From 66-474 sp039923855 (lineage in GTDB: Bacteria; Pseudomonadota; Gammaproteobacteria; Xanthomonadales; Rhodanobacteraceae), in the NCBI GenBank assembly GCA_039923855.1, contig JBDTBW010000014.1:31763-95762 (forward strand): DNA of 64,000 bases, in the 5' to 3' direction. How positions within the stretch are numbered: position 1 is the first letter of the stretch; every line of letters starts with the position of its first letter. The notes beneath the pieces were generated by a model. It saw only the letters and a list, made by a program, of their open reading frames with translations. It was not told the origin of the DNA and searched no databases. The translations under genes and the position numbers were made by a program. This document shows, one piece after another, positions 48,478-58,172 of this stretch.

Positions 48478-49586
48478 ACGCGCCCGTCGTCATCGCTTCC
48501 GCATCCAGACCGAATGCGCGGATTGGGGTGGTGCTGCTCGGCACCGGTGCGGTGGGAAGCGTGCTGTTGCGGCAACTCGGGCCCGCCAGCCGCGCCGGCG
48601 TCGCGCTGGTCGGCGTGGCCAATTCGCGTATGCAGTACGCGCACGCCGATGGACTCAGCACCGCTGGCGCGCGCGAGGGATTGGAAACGCATGGCGCCGC
48701 GCGGGACGATGCGGCGTTGCTCGAAACGCTGGATGACTTCGGTGCGGATCGGCGCGTGCTGATCGATGCGACAGCGTCGGCGCAAGTCGCCGCGCAACAC
48801 GCGCGGTGGTTGCGCGAAGGTTACGACGTGGTTACCGCCAACAAGTTGGCTGTCGGCGGCGAACTCTCGGCATGGCGAGAGCTACGCGAATCCGCGCGTT
48901 ATGGTGACAGCGGTTACGGTGATTCCGCGACCGTCGGCGCGGGCTTGCCAGTGCTGTCGACCTTGCGCCGTCTGCGTGGCTGCGGCGATCGATTGTTGGC
49001 GCTGGAAGGCGTGTTCTCCGGTTCGTTGTCGTGGCTGTTCAATCATTACGATGGCGCGCGGCCGTTTTCCGCTTTGCTGGCCGAGGCGCGTTCATGGGGC
49101 TATACCGAGCCCGATCCGCGCGCGGACTTGTCCGGCGCGGACGCGGCACGCAAACTCCTGATCCTCGCGCGCGCGGCCGGACACGCGCTGGAGACGCGCG
49201 ATGTGGAAATTGAAAACCTGGTGCCGCCGGCGTTGCGAAACGTCGATGCCGCGTTTTTCCATGCGCGGGCGAGCGAGCTCGACGAAGTGCTGACGCCACG
49301 CATCGCAGCCGCGCGCGCGCAGGGCAAGGTGCTGCGCTATCTGGCGCGGGTGGACGCGTGCGGAAAAGCCAACGTAGGTCTATGCGAAGTCGAGGCGGCG
49401 CATCCGGCGGCGCGCTTGTCCGGTTGCGACAATCTGTTCGCGCTGACCACCACGCGATACCACGACCGTCCCTTGGTGATCCAGGGTGCCGGCGCGGGAC
49501 CGGAAGTCACCGCGCAAGCACTGCTCGCCGATGTGCTGGCCTTGCGCGAACGCGCGGTGGCGCGACCGCTCGCGATCGCCGTGTAA
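48474..49586 (+). CDS. Homoserine dehydrogenase
   Basis: The 370-residue NAD(P)H enzyme reduces aspartate semialdehyde to homoserine, the branch point to methionine and threonine. The Rossmann motif is VVLLGTGAVGSVLL near residue 19-32; the catalytic region is DVVTANKLAVGG and LEGVFSGSLSWLFNHYD, with GYTEPDPRADLSGADAARKLLILAR. There is no aspartokinase or ACT domain. It starts at ATG 48474, overlapping the metB stop by ATGA, so the two are coupled and share the SAM/MetJ control. Confidence 0.94.
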   Translation: MNAPVVIASASRPNARIGVVLLGTGAVGSVLLRQLGPASRAGVALVGVANSRMQYAHADGLSTAGAREGLETHGAARDDAALLETLDDFGADRRVLIDATASAQVAAQHARWLREGYDVVTANKLAVGGELSAWRELRESARYGDSGYGDSATVGAGLPVLSTLRRLRGCGDRLLALEGVFSGSLSWLFNHYDGARPFSALLAEARSWGYTEPDPRADLSGADAARKLLILARAAGHALETRDVEIENLVPPALRNVDAAFFHARASELDEVLTPRIAAARAQGKVLRYLARVDACGKANVGLCEVEAAHPAARLSGCDNLFALTTTRYHDRPLVIQGAGAGPEVTAQALLADVLALRERAVARPLAIAV

Positions 49587-49590
49587 TCAA

Positions 49591-51204
49591 TCAATCGGTA
49601 ATCGGCGCGTGCCGCGATGCGGCTTGTTCAACGTCCGGCGTGCGCCAGCCACAGGCGAGTCCCCAGACGAAAAACACCAGACCGACGATGGCGACGACCA
49701 GCAGATCCCAGCCGAACGGGATGTATCCGTGTCCGCCGAAACGCGCGCTGCCCGCCCACGACATCAGCGCGATCACCGGTAGGTAGACGATGATCCACGC
49801 CGCGCCGCGCAATTGCGCGGTGAAATGCAGCCGGCCGCGTTGCACCGCGTAGTAGAACCAGATCGGCAAGGCGACCACCATCAGCAGGATGATCTCGCCG
49901 GTGCGCGGCCAGCGCGCCCAGTACAGCAGTTCGGTCGCGAACACGAACGCGCAGGCGGCGATCAGCGTCAGGCCGGGCACCCGCAACGGGCGGTGCAGTT
50001 CCGGCGCGGTGCGCCGCAGCACCACCACACTGACCGGCCCGGTGAAATAGGAAATGATCGTCGCCACCGAGATCACCTCGGCCAGCGTCGCCCAGCCACG
50101 GAAGAAGAACAGAAACACGAACGCGACCACAAGGTTCAGCCACATCGCCGGACGCGGGATGCCGTAACGTGGGTGCACCTTGCCGAAGATCGCGGGTATC
50201 GTGCCGTTGCGCTGCATCCCGTAGATCATGCGCGCGGTGGTCGCGGTGTAGGTCATGCCGGTGCCCGATGGGCTGATGAAGGCATCGGAGTAAAGCAATA
50301 ACGCGAGCCAGTTTAGATTGAGCGCCAGTGCCAGTTCCGCGAACGGTGAGCTGTACGCCAGCGAAGCCCAGCCGCCCCTGGCGAGTTGCGCCGGATCGGC
50401 CGCGCCGAGGAAGGCGATCTGCAGCAACAAGTAGACGATCGTCGCGAGCAGGATCGAACCGATCACCGCGAACGGCACGCTGCGCCCGGGATTGCGCGCT
50501 TCGCCAGCCAGATTGACCGGGCTCTGGAAACCATTGAAGCTGAAAACGATGCCGCTGATTGCGACCGCCGTCAGGATCGCGGAGACGCTCAGCACGTGCG
50601 CTCCACCGTGCGCGCCGATATGAAAATTCTCCGGGTGAAACGCGGTGAGCATCAACGCGATCGCCGTCACCGCCGGCACGATCAGCTTGTACAGCGTGAT
50701 CGCGGTATTGGTCTTGGCGAACAGCTTGACGCTCCAGAAATTCAGCAGGAAATAGCCGATCACCAGCACCGCGGCGATACCGAGTCCGGTCGGGCTAAGT
50801 TCGCCCAGACCGCCCGGCGCGCGGTGGTACAAATGTTGCGCCCAGGCCCAGGGCCACGAGGACATGTACTGTACCGAAGCTTCCGCCTCGACCGGAATCA
50901 CCGAGGCGATCGCGATCCAGTTGGCCCACGCGGCGATGAAGCCAACCAGGCTGCCATGCGAATACTGGCCATAGCGCACCATGCCGCCGGATTCGGGAAA
51001 CATCGCGCCCAGTTCCGCGTAAGTGATCGCGATGAACAGGATCACCACCGCGCCGATGATCCAGGCCCAGATCGCGCCGGGGCCTGCCAATTGCGCTGCG
51101 CGCCAGGCGCCGAACAGCCAGCCCGAGCCGATGATCGAACCCAGGCCCGTGAACATCAGTGCCCAGGCGCCGACGTTGCGGCGGATGGCGAATTCGTTGG
51201 ACAT
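49591..51204 (-). CDS. APC-superfamily amino acid permease
   Basis: The 537-residue inner-membrane protein has about 12-14 transmembrane segments. The unwound helix 1 motif is FTGLGSIIGSGWLFG and the helix 6 substrate region is ISGIVFSFNGFQSPVNLAGEARNPGRSVP, typical of amino acid/polyamine antiporters. Substrate unknown. ATG 51204 is chosen over 51300. It is convergent with homoserine dehydrogenase, with four bases between the stops and no terminator visible. Confidence 0.9.
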   Translation of the reverse strand: MSNEFAIRRNVGAWALMFTGLGSIIGSGWLFGAWRAAQLAGPGAIWAWIIGAVVILFIAITYAELGAMFPESGGMVRYGQYSHGSLVGFIAAWANWIAIASVIPVEAEASVQYMSSWPWAWAQHLYHRAPGGLGELSPTGLGIAAVLVIGYFLLNFWSVKLFAKTNTAITLYKLIVPAVTAIALMLTAFHPENFHIGAHGGAHVLSVSAILTAVAISGIVFSFNGFQSPVNLAGEARNPGRSVPFAVIGSILLATIVYLLLQIAFLGAADPAQLARGGWASLAYSSPFAELALALNLNWLALLLYSDAFISPSGTGMTYTATTARMIYGMQRNGTIPAIFGKVHPRYGIPRPAMWLNLVVAFVFLFFFRGWATLAEVISVATIISYFTGPVSVVVLRRTAPELHRPLRVPGLTLIAACAFVFATELLYWARWPRTGEIILLMVVALPIWFYYAVQRGRLHFTAQLRGAAWIIVYLPVIALMSWAGSARFGGHGYIPFGWDLLVVAIVGLVFFVWGLACGWRTPDVEQAASRHAPITD

Positions 51205-51256
51205 GGCGGCTCCGTGGACGCGAAAGGCGCGATCATCGCAGATCGCGGGCGACGCG

Positions 51257-51631
51257 TCAGCGGCGGCGTTGGCCGATATCCGGATCCGTGTGCACAACAC
51301 GGCGCAAGTGATTCAACGACACGTCGGAAATGACGTTGACGCTGATCCCGGCCGACAACAGCGGCAGCAAGTACAGCGCCAGCGAAAACTCCGAGGCAAA
51401 CAGCTTGTCGTCGAAGATCGAAGGCGTCGCGTGCGCGGCATTGGCCAGATGCCGCAGCAGAAACACGTCCAGCGCGGAGAGCAGGATCAAGGCCAGCGCG
51501 AACAGCAGCACGGTATAGCGCGAGATGCGCCGGAACGACAACAGCGAAAAATAGATCACCAACGGCATCAACAGGGACGCCAGCAACAGCAGCCAGAATT
51601 CAAAGTGGATAAATACGCTGTCGTTGCCCAT
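51257..51631 (-). CDS. Small membrane protein of unknown function
   Basis: The 124-residue protein has three predicted transmembrane segments (around 12-32, 40-60, 84-103) and a charged C-terminus (RRVVHTDPDIGQRRR). No family is recognised. It lies between pepQ and the permease on the same strand, 31 bases after pepQ. Confidence 0.65.
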   Translation of the reverse strand: MGNDSVFIHFEFWLLLLASLLMPLVIYFSLLSFRRISRYTVLLFALALILLSALDVFLLRHLANAAHATPSIFDDKLFASEFSLALYLLPLLSAGISVNVISDVSLNHLRRVVHTDPDIGQRRR

Positions 51632-51662
51632 GGCGCTTCCCCTTGCCGGAGTTCACCGCGCA

Positions 51663-52997
51663 TCAGATGGCTGCGAAGGCTTCCCGCGTCAGGTTCATCG
51701 GCTCGTCATCCGTGCAGACCACGTCGTCCTCGATGCGGATGCCGCCGTAGAAGCGAAACGCATCGACCTTGTCCCACACCACGTCTTTCGCCGTCGGCTT
51801 GGTCTTCAATTCGTCCAGCAGCATGTCGATGAAATAAATACCGGGTTCGATGGTGGTGACCATGCCCGGTTGCAAGGTGCGGGTGAGGCGCAAATACGGA
51901 TGACCTTGCGGTTTGTCGATCGTGCCGCCGTGCTCGCCGCGTGCGAAACCACAAACGTCGTGCACCTGCAGGCCGATCAGATGCCCCAGTCCATGCGGGA
52001 AAAACGCGTTGGAAATCCCGCATGCTACCGCGGTCTCCGCGGAACATGTAATGAAACCATGATCGCGCAAGACCTGCGCCAGCACGCGGTGCGCGTGCAG
52101 ATGCAATTGCGCATAATCCTGCCCGTTTTTCACCATTGCGCAGAAACCCAGCTGCGCTTTTTCGACGCCGTCGATCAGCGCCTGGAACTCGCTGGCGTCG
52201 GGTGCCGCATAGGTGCGCGTGATGTCCGACGCATAGCCGTGGAACTGGCCGCCGGCGTCGATCAGAAACGAGTGCGTGTGTGCTGGCGGTGCGCGGTCGA
52301 AATGCGTGTAGTGCAGTACCGCGCCGTGTTTGTCGAGCGCGATGATGTTGGAATAGGGCAACTGATGTTCGGCCTGATGCGAAGCTTGCAGATACGCGAT
52401 ATGGATTTCGAACTCCGACGCGCCCGCGCGGAACGCTCGCTCGGCCGCGCGATGCCCGCGCGTGCCGATCTTGCTCGCCACGTGCATCATCGCCAACTCG
52501 TAATCGGTCTTGAAAGTGCGGTACCAGTGCAAGTAGTCGAGCAGCGGCTGCGGATTGTCCGGCACGTAACCATCGATCGCCGCATTGGCCTCGCCGATGA
52601 TCGCGCAACGTGCGGCGTCTTTCGGCAAATGGGCGTGCGCATCCTCCGGCTTGCGGATGGTAATGATCTCGAAATGCTCGACCCAGTAACCCGCGGGCGC
52701 GGCAGGCACCACGTGCCAGTAATCATGCGGCTGCAGGAAAATGAGCTTCGGTTTCGCGCCCGGCGTGTACACGATCCAGCTACCTGGCGCGTCAGTAATG
52801 GGGAGCCAGTGCAGGAAATGCGGGTCGGCCTTGAACGGATAATCCTGATCGTCCAGAAACCGGGTATGCGGCCGGCCCGCGGCGATCAGCAGGTGCTCAC
52901 GCCCCGCCGCGACGAGCGCCTCATCGCTGCGGCGCTTGATTTCGACCAGATGCGCGGGATACAACGCGGCTAGGTTCTCTTGCGGGGCGGCGGTCAT
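51663..52997 (-). CDS. pepQ: Xaa-Pro dipeptidase (prolidase)
   Basis: The 444-residue dinuclear metallopeptidase cleaves Xaa-Pro dipeptides and, in E. coli, organophosphates. The five metal ligands of the pita-bread fold are visible: Asp in LIDAGGQFHGY, Asp in SDITRTY, His in FPHGLGHLIGLQVHD, Glu in TTIEPGIYF and Glu in GGIRIEDDV. Length and sequence (HGAVLHYTHFD, RTLQPGMV) follow E. coli PepQ closely. ATG 52997 (MTAAPQENLAALYPAH) is chosen; the frame to 53153 lies in a repeat. Confidence 0.95.
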   Translation of the reverse strand: MTAAPQENLAALYPAHLVEIKRRSDEALVAAGREHLLIAAGRPHTRFLDDQDYPFKADPHFLHWLPITDAPGSWIVYTPGAKPKLIFLQPHDYWHVVPAAPAGYWVEHFEIITIRKPEDAHAHLPKDAARCAIIGEANAAIDGYVPDNPQPLLDYLHWYRTFKTDYELAMMHVASKIGTRGHRAAERAFRAGASEFEIHIAYLQASHQAEHQLPYSNIIALDKHGAVLHYTHFDRAPPAHTHSFLIDAGGQFHGYASDITRTYAAPDASEFQALIDGVEKAQLGFCAMVKNGQDYAQLHLHAHRVLAQVLRDHGFITCSAETAVACGISNAFFPHGLGHLIGLQVHDVCGFARGEHGGTIDKPQGHPYLRLTRTLQPGMVTTIEPGIYFIDMLLDELKTKPTAKDVVWDKVDAFRFYGGIRIEDDVVCTDDEPMNLTREAFAAI

Positions 52998-53100
52998 GAT
53001 GGTGCGTCGGTAGCGGAAAGGGTTATGGTGACGGGAAGTTCGGCGTGGCGCAAAGAGCGGCAATATTGTTTTATCTCGTCGCCCCGGCGCAGGCGCTTGA

Positions 53101-53231
53101 GCCCCTCTCCCCTCGGGGGGGGGTGGGGTGAGGGTACGGCCGCAGCGAATCATCGGATTATTCGCGAGCTATTCGCAATCGCCGGACCCTCATCCGGCGC
53201 TTCGCGCCACCTTCTCCCGGAGGGAGAAGGG
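53101..53231. repeat. Palindromic intergenic repeat (CTCCC/GGGAG family), copy 3
   Basis: Left unit CCCCTCTCCCCTCGGGG with GGGTGAGGGT is answered by right unit ACCCTCATCCGG and CTTCTCCCGGAGGGAGAAGG, with CGGCGCTTCGCGCC as a small inner palindrome. It lies between pepQ and the PilZ gene. Confidence 0.8.
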
Positions 53232-53259
53232 ATTTACCGGGTTCGATCTGCAAGCCCTG

Positions 53260-53613
53260 CTAACCAACCCCGTCATCCGGCTGATCCAGCCACTCATTCA
53301 ATATCGTATCGTCGGCGTCCGACATCGCGATGATCCGCAGCCCGGCCCAGTGCTGGTCGGGCACCGCAGCGGGCTCGCTCCACAATTCGTGCACGCCCGC
53401 TTCCAGCAGATGCGTGCGGCCAGCGTTGTCGGTCAGGCGGAAACGCAATTGATACAGCGCGTCCTCGTTCAGTACGCGGCGGCAGATCAGCATCATGCCA
53501 TCGTGCGAGAGATTGCCGATCCGGCCGATGTTGTCGCCGGTCAAGGCGTCGCTGACCTCGATCGGTTCCAGCGCGCGTTTGCGCAGTGCCCTGCGTTGTT
53601 CGGATGTGCTCAT
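53260..53613 (-). CDS. PilZ-domain protein
   Basis: The 117-residue protein is a single PilZ domain with both cyclic-di-GMP motifs: RxxxR as RRALRKR near residue 7-13 and (D/N)xSxxG as NLSHDG near 33-38. It should act as a c-di-GMP receptor, possibly for signals from enzymes like the GGDEF-EAL protein at 19-22 kb; that link is inference. It follows the DUF1631 gene by 10 bases. Confidence 0.88.
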   Translation of the reverse strand: MSTSEQRRALRKRALEPIEVSDALTGDNIGRIGNLSHDGMMLICRRVLNEDALYQLRFRLTDNAGRTHLLEAGVHELWSEPAAVPDQHWAGLRIIAMSDADDTILNEWLDQPDDGVG

Positions 53614-53623
53614 GGGTGCTTAC

Positions 53624-55867
53624 TCATGTCGCTGCCGCTTGTTGCGGCGACTTCCCGGCGAACTGACGGAGTCCCGACACCAGCGCATTCCATGCGCGGT
53701 CGATCAGCGACTCCTCCTGCTGCGCCACAATCTGCGCCTGACCCAGCGTCATCAGGCGCGCAACCTGATCCAACTGGCGTTCCGGCGCCGGCGCGCCGCG
53801 CACATTGACCAGCAGGCAACGCCCGGTGGCCGGCGCGTACCACGCCAGCTTGCGTTGCACGCGCTGGCCCTGCTGATTGACGGTGAACTCGAACCAGGTG
53901 CCGAACGGCAACGTCTTCAAGTGCGCCAAGGTGCGTTGCTCCTCGACGCTTGGAGGTATTGGCGGCGCGTGTACTTCGGCGGCTTTAGGCGTTTCGTCTT
54001 CGCCGAGCCGTTGCCGCGTCTTCAACTGGACCGCGAGTTCGGTCGGGCTTGGCGCGTCGGCGCGCGCGCTCGGGGATGGCGGCAGGTCGAGTACGCGGCG
54101 CGCGAGTTGGGTGGCTTCCGGCCCGTGCAAACCGACCTGACCCAGACCGTCCTCGAGCTCGACCAGCAGGCGCGCGTCGTCACGCTCGGCCGGTTCGCGC
54201 AGCAATTCATCGGCGGCGGCCAGACGGCGATGGAAGGCCTCGCTGTTTTCGCCGTGACGCAGGATCGCCAGCGCCAGCGCGTCGCTCCACGCCTGTTCCA
54301 GCAAGGTGCGCGTCAGCGGCGCGACCTCTTTGCCGGCGAGACGTTCCTCGATCGCCGTTCTTGCCTGAGCACGCGCTTGTTCCAGACGATCGCGGCCCTG
54401 CGCGGCTTCGAGCTGGCGGCGTTCGGCGATCTCGGCGCGGCGGCGCAGCGAGTTGACGTGCGCTTCCACATCGTCGACAAGGCGCTCGAACAGCGCCAGA
54501 TCACCGGTGAATTCGCCCAACACCCGGTCGACCGCGCGTTGCAGCTTGTCGGCTAGTTGCGTGTCGACCTCGCCGTCGCCGGCGTCCATCCAGACGTTGG
54601 CTGTTTCGGCGACGGTGTTGAGCAGGCGGCGGGCCGGGTGCGCGCGGCGGGTGAAGAAACTGCGGTCGGTGAGCGCCACGCGCAACAATGGCACCTGCAG
54701 GCGTGCCAGCAGATGTTGCGCGGTGCCTCCCGCGCGTGTTTCGTCCAGCAGGCGATCGAACAGCAGCGAGACCAGTTCGATGCTGTCGCGCTGCTCGGGT
54801 GCGAATTGCGGCGGACGGCCATCCGGCGCGAAGCGGCGCAATTCGGCCAGCATGTCCTGACGCAACTGCTGCACGGTCCGCTGCACGCCGCGGCCACCGA
54901 GCTGTACCGGCGTGGGCGCGCGGGTCTGCAAAGTGCCCAGCACCGCTTGCAATTCCTCGGCGGAAGCGACATAGCCGCCGGTCGGTTCGGTGACGGGTTC
55001 ACCCACCGCCATCCGGCGCTGTTCGAGCAATTCGCGCAGACCGGTGATCGCGGCGTCGGCGGATTGTTGGGCGCGTTGCTCGGGGCTGGGCGGCGCTTGC
55101 GGTTTAGGTGCCGTGGCCGGCGCCGCCGTTGCTGACGCATCGTTCTCCGCGGATTCCGTTTCGCGCTTGCGCGCCGATGATTGCCCTGCGCGCCGCGGCA
55201 GCAAGGTGCGCAGATTGGGCAGGATGCCGCGCGCGATCAAGTGTTCGTTGAGTCCGGTGTACAAGCCTTCCGCAGCGGTCATCACCCGGTGATCGCACAA
55301 GCGGTAGAACAACATCCGGTGTTCGCGCGGCACGCCCATGCGCGTGGCGATGTCGCGCAGCCCGTGCGCCAGCGCGTGCGGACCCAGCGGCAGGCTCTCG
55401 GCATCGAACAGTGGCGCGGCGGCCAGCACCGCGTAACGATGGCCCAATTCGAACAGGATCTGGCTGACGCGCAATTCGGTGCGGGTGGCGATGTCGTCAA
55501 GTGTCACCGCTTCGTCGAATTCATCGTGATCGACCAGCGCCAGATCGAAACGGGTTTTCTGCACGCGCGGCGCCGGCATTCCGAGCGTGGCAAGCCGGCC
55601 TTCCAGCGCCTGCAGCAGGCGCGGCGCGGTGTCGGCGCGGGTGCGCTTGACCTCGCGCAGGCTCTCGAATGCGGTTAGTTGAGCGGTATGGTTGTCTGCA
55701 TGTGTTGTCAGCTTGAACAATTGCTGCTCGAGTTCGGTCAAACTGGCGCTCAGGGTTGGCTCGATCCGCGTGCCGCATTCGGCGAGCTGTTCCCCCAGCA
55801 ACGTGCGCACGCGCGTTGGCAGATCGGTGCGTTCGGCCAGCGTGTGCGGAGTCGAACCCGGCAACAT
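53624..55867 (-). CDS. DUF1631 family protein
   Basis: The 747-residue cytoplasmic protein is mostly helical with several charged coiled-coil stretches (around 440-540) and a disordered Pro/Ala/Glu segment near 230-280. The C-terminal domain (LPFGTWFEFTVNQQGQRVQRKLAWYAPATGRCLLVNVRG) looks like a PilZ-related fold, as in the DUF1631 family (PF07793). ATG 55867 follows GAAGGGGAAA; the frame continues to 55996 through unrelated sequence. Its partner gene encodes a PilZ protein, suggesting a c-di-GMP role. No enzyme motif is seen. Confidence 0.82.
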   Translation of the reverse strand: MLPGSTPHTLAERTDLPTRVRTLLGEQLAECGTRIEPTLSASLTELEQQLFKLTTHADNHTAQLTAFESLREVKRTRADTAPRLLQALEGRLATLGMPAPRVQKTRFDLALVDHDEFDEAVTLDDIATRTELRVSQILFELGHRYAVLAAAPLFDAESLPLGPHALAHGLRDIATRMGVPREHRMLFYRLCDHRVMTAAEGLYTGLNEHLIARGILPNLRTLLPRRAGQSSARKRETESAENDASATAAPATAPKPQAPPSPEQRAQQSADAAITGLRELLEQRRMAVGEPVTEPTGGYVASAEELQAVLGTLQTRAPTPVQLGGRGVQRTVQQLRQDMLAELRRFAPDGRPPQFAPEQRDSIELVSLLFDRLLDETRAGGTAQHLLARLQVPLLRVALTDRSFFTRRAHPARRLLNTVAETANVWMDAGDGEVDTQLADKLQRAVDRVLGEFTGDLALFERLVDDVEAHVNSLRRRAEIAERRQLEAAQGRDRLEQARAQARTAIEERLAGKEVAPLTRTLLEQAWSDALALAILRHGENSEAFHRRLAAADELLREPAERDDARLLVELEDGLGQVGLHGPEATQLARRVLDLPPSPSARADAPSPTELAVQLKTRQRLGEDETPKAAEVHAPPIPPSVEEQRTLAHLKTLPFGTWFEFTVNQQGQRVQRKLAWYAPATGRCLLVNVRGAPAPERQLDQVARLMTLGQAQIVAQQEESLIDRAWNALVSGLRQFAGKSPQQAAAT

Positions 55868-55975
55868 CACATTTCCCCTTCGCGAGGCGCCCAATGCGGA
55901 CCCGCCGGGCGATTCTATGCCCGCGCAAGGCCGTAAGCCATGGGTCAATTGAACTGCGGTCGCATTCGATATTTT

Positions 55976-56167
55976 GGAATCGTTGCAAAGCGTCACGAGC
56001 GAAGGCAGGTTGCGTGCCGCCGGAGCGCAGGAACCGGATTGTATAGGTCAATACATGAGGATTCCTCGGCGCAACAGCGGCACATCCATGTGCCTGGCCC
56101 GTTCGAGCACCGCCGGCACGCCACACAATGATTGCATCAGGCCGAGCGTGAGCTTTGCGGCGATTCC
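55976..56167 (-). repeat. Structured dispersed inverted-repeat element, copy C
   Basis: This 192-bp copy has ends GGAATCGTTGCAAAGC and GCTTTGCGGCGATTCC; they pair over 16 positions, two being G-T pairs. The inner stem is GCGTGCC (56012-56018)/GGCACGC (56115-56121). The hairpins are TGTATAGGTCAATACA (56040-56055) and GGCACATCCATGTGCC (56079-56094). The right end coincides with the last base of the btuB stop codon, and the left end lies 109 bases upstream of the DUF1631 start. Confidence 0.85.
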
Positions 56168-58035
56168 TAGGGTTGCCACGCCAGTTCCAGCCACACGGAC
56201 CGCCCCGGCGTGTTGTACCCGCGGATCAGCGAGTAGCTACGATCGGCGAGGTTTTCCGCGCGAAGATGCAGTTGCCAGGCGGGCGACAATGTGATGTTCA
56301 TGCGCGCGTTGACCAGCGCGTAGCCCGGCAGCGGGCCGCCGAATTCCGGGCGCGGGCCTTCGGCGTACAGTTCCACGCCCGCTTCGACGCGCGCATTGAA
56401 ACGCCGCGTCAACAGTGCATCGCCCTTGCGCGAAGCGCGCCGCAGCAGGCGCTGCCCGGTTGCCGGATCGCGCGCGTCCTGCCAGGTCGCATTGCCAGTG
56501 AAGCTCCAGCCGGCGTGTTGCCAATGGGTTTCCAGCTCGACGCCGTCGATGCGCGCTTGCGCGGTGTTTTCGGCGCGGAACAAGGGCCCGGTGAAATCGA
56601 TCAGATCGTCGATGCGGGTGTGATAAGCGGCAACGCGCAACGACAACGCTTCGCGCGGCGTCCACTCCGCGCCGAGTTCCGTGCTGCGCGAACGTTCCGG
56701 ACGCAAATCGGGATTGCCGGCGAACAGGCCGCCGAAACCTGGCGAATATTGCTCGTTCAAGCTCGGTGCGCGGAAACCCTGCCCGAAGCTCGCGGTGAAG
56801 CGCAGCGTCGGGGCGACGCGCCAGCCCGCCGCGCCGGAACCGGTGGTGGCGCCGCCGAACACGCTGTTCCGGTCGTGGCGCGCGGCCAGTTGCCAATCGA
56901 ATGCGTGCAGATGGCCGTTCCAGCCTGCGAACGCTGCGTCGTTGTCGCGGCTGACCGCATAGACGTCGGACTGAGCGAAGGTGTCGAGGTTCTCGCCGAG
57001 TTCGTGCACGTGTTCGAGCCCCGCGGTCAGCGATTGGTTCGGGCCCGGCGAAAAGATATTGAGCCAGGTCGCGCTTTGCCGTCGCGAGCGGAACAGCTCG
57101 AAGAAATCCGGTGTGGCCAGATCGTCGCGCGCCGAACCGATGCTGAAACGTTGATACCAGCGTGTCGTCACATCGCCGGCCACCGCCGCGCCCAGATCCT
57201 GCTCGATGGTGTGCGAAGTGCCTTGATCGAACTGATTGACCGAATCGTTGTACAGCGTGCTCGCCGACAGTGTCTGCGCGCCGAGTTTGACCTCACCGCG
57301 CGCGGTCAGATTGCGATTGCGCAGGCCGTCGTCGTCCGGGTTGTAGGAGAAACCTTGCGGATTCTGTGCGGAGAATCCGCGCACATGGCGCGCGCCGACC
57401 TCAACGCTGTAACCGCCGCGGTCGTCCCAGTGGCCGATCCCCGCACTGCCCGAGGCATCGTCGTAACTGCCGTAGCGCAGCGCCGCGCGCGGCCCGGTCA
57501 AGCGCCGCGTGAAAATCTGGATCACGCCGCCGATCGCGTCCGACCCCCAATACGCCGCGCGCGGGCCGCGCACGATCTCGATCCGTTCGACCGCGTCCAA
57601 TGGTAACAGCGAGAAATCCACGCCGCCGGTGCCGGTGGAAGCGATACGCACGCCGTCGACCAAGACCAGAACGTGATTGGAATTGGTGCCGCGCAGGAAT
57701 ACCGCGGTCTGCTCGCCGGCGCCGCCGCTGCGCGCGAGATCGATGCCCGCCTGTACGCGCAGCAGATCGGATAGATCCGGCGCGCCGCTGGCGTCGATGT
57801 CGGCGCGCGTGATCACGGTGACGTCGGCGAGCGAGGCATCGACCGTCTGCGCCTGCCGCGTCGCGGTGACGACGATGGCCGGTTGATCGGTGATCGCTTG
57901 ATCGTAAGAACTTTGCGCGGACGCGCAAAATGGAATCGCCAGCGTTGCGGCGAACAAGAGATTGGAAAGTGCGGTCATGGATGACCGCTGTTTGATCTTG
58001 GCGATCAGGGATGATCGCGACTCTACAGGCTTCAT
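56167..58035 (-). CDS. btuB: TonB-dependent vitamin B12 receptor
   Basis: This outer-membrane barrel imports cobalamin. A signal peptide (SNLLFAATLAIPFCASAQ) is followed by the TonB box AIVVTATRQAQ, the plug with VFLRGTNSNHVLVLVDGVRI and GPRAAYWGSDAIGGVIQIFTRR, and a barrel with GQGFRAPSLNEQY and NPDLRPERSRSTELG. A cobalamin riboswitch upstream fixes the substrate. ATG 58035 (MKPVES) has GGAG five bases before it; ATG 57978 (MTALSN) has no ribosome site but would remove a 19-residue basic extension encoded by a REP-like unit. The sequence ends WLELAWQP, without the usual terminal Phe. Confidence 0.93.
   Translation of the reverse strand: MKPVESRSSLIAKIKQRSSMTALSNLLFAATLAIPFCASAQSSYDQAITDQPAIVVTATRQAQTVDASLADVTVITRADIDASGAPDLSDLLRVQAGIDLARSGGAGEQTAVFLRGTNSNHVLVLVDGVRIASTGTGGVDFSLLPLDAVERIEIVRGPRAAYWGSDAIGGVIQIFTRRLTGPRAALRYGSYDDASGSAGIGHWDDRGGYSVEVGARHVRGFSAQNPQGFSYNPDDDGLRNRNLTARGEVKLGAQTLSASTLYNDSVNQFDQGTSHTIEQDLGAAVAGDVTTRWYQRFSIGSARDDLATPDFFELFRSRRQSATWLNIFSPGPNQSLTAGLEHVHELGENLDTFAQSDVYAVSRDNDAAFAGWNGHLHAFDWQLAARHDRNSVFGGATTGSGAAGWRVAPTLRFTASFGQGFRAPSLNEQYSPGFGGLFAGNPDLRPERSRSTELGAEWTPREALSLRVAAYHTRIDDLIDFTGPLFRAENTAQARIDGVELETHWQHAGWSFTGNATWQDARDPATGQRLLRRASRKGDALLTRRFNARVEAGVELYAEGPRPEFGGPLPGYALVNARMNITLSPAWQLHLRAENLADRSYSLIRGYNTPGRSVWLELAWQP
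57971..58018. repeat. REP-like two-hairpin unit in the btuB start region
   Basis: GCGGTC-ATGGAT-GACCGC (57971-57988), 12-base spacer, GCGATC-AGGGAT-GATCGC (58001-58018). It encodes part of the BtuB N-terminus and contains the alternative ATG 57978 in a hairpin loop. A diverged copy lies at 58207-58254. Confidence 0.75.
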
Positions 58036-58172
58036 TGCATCTCCGTGGTGCACACCCGCGTGGAGGCGCAACGGAGGAAAAGGTGGGGAAGGCGGCCGGC
58101 CGTTCCCGACCGTCGCCCGCCGCGACGCCTGGATCGACGGCGCCGCTGCGACGAATCGCGGAAACGCCGTGT

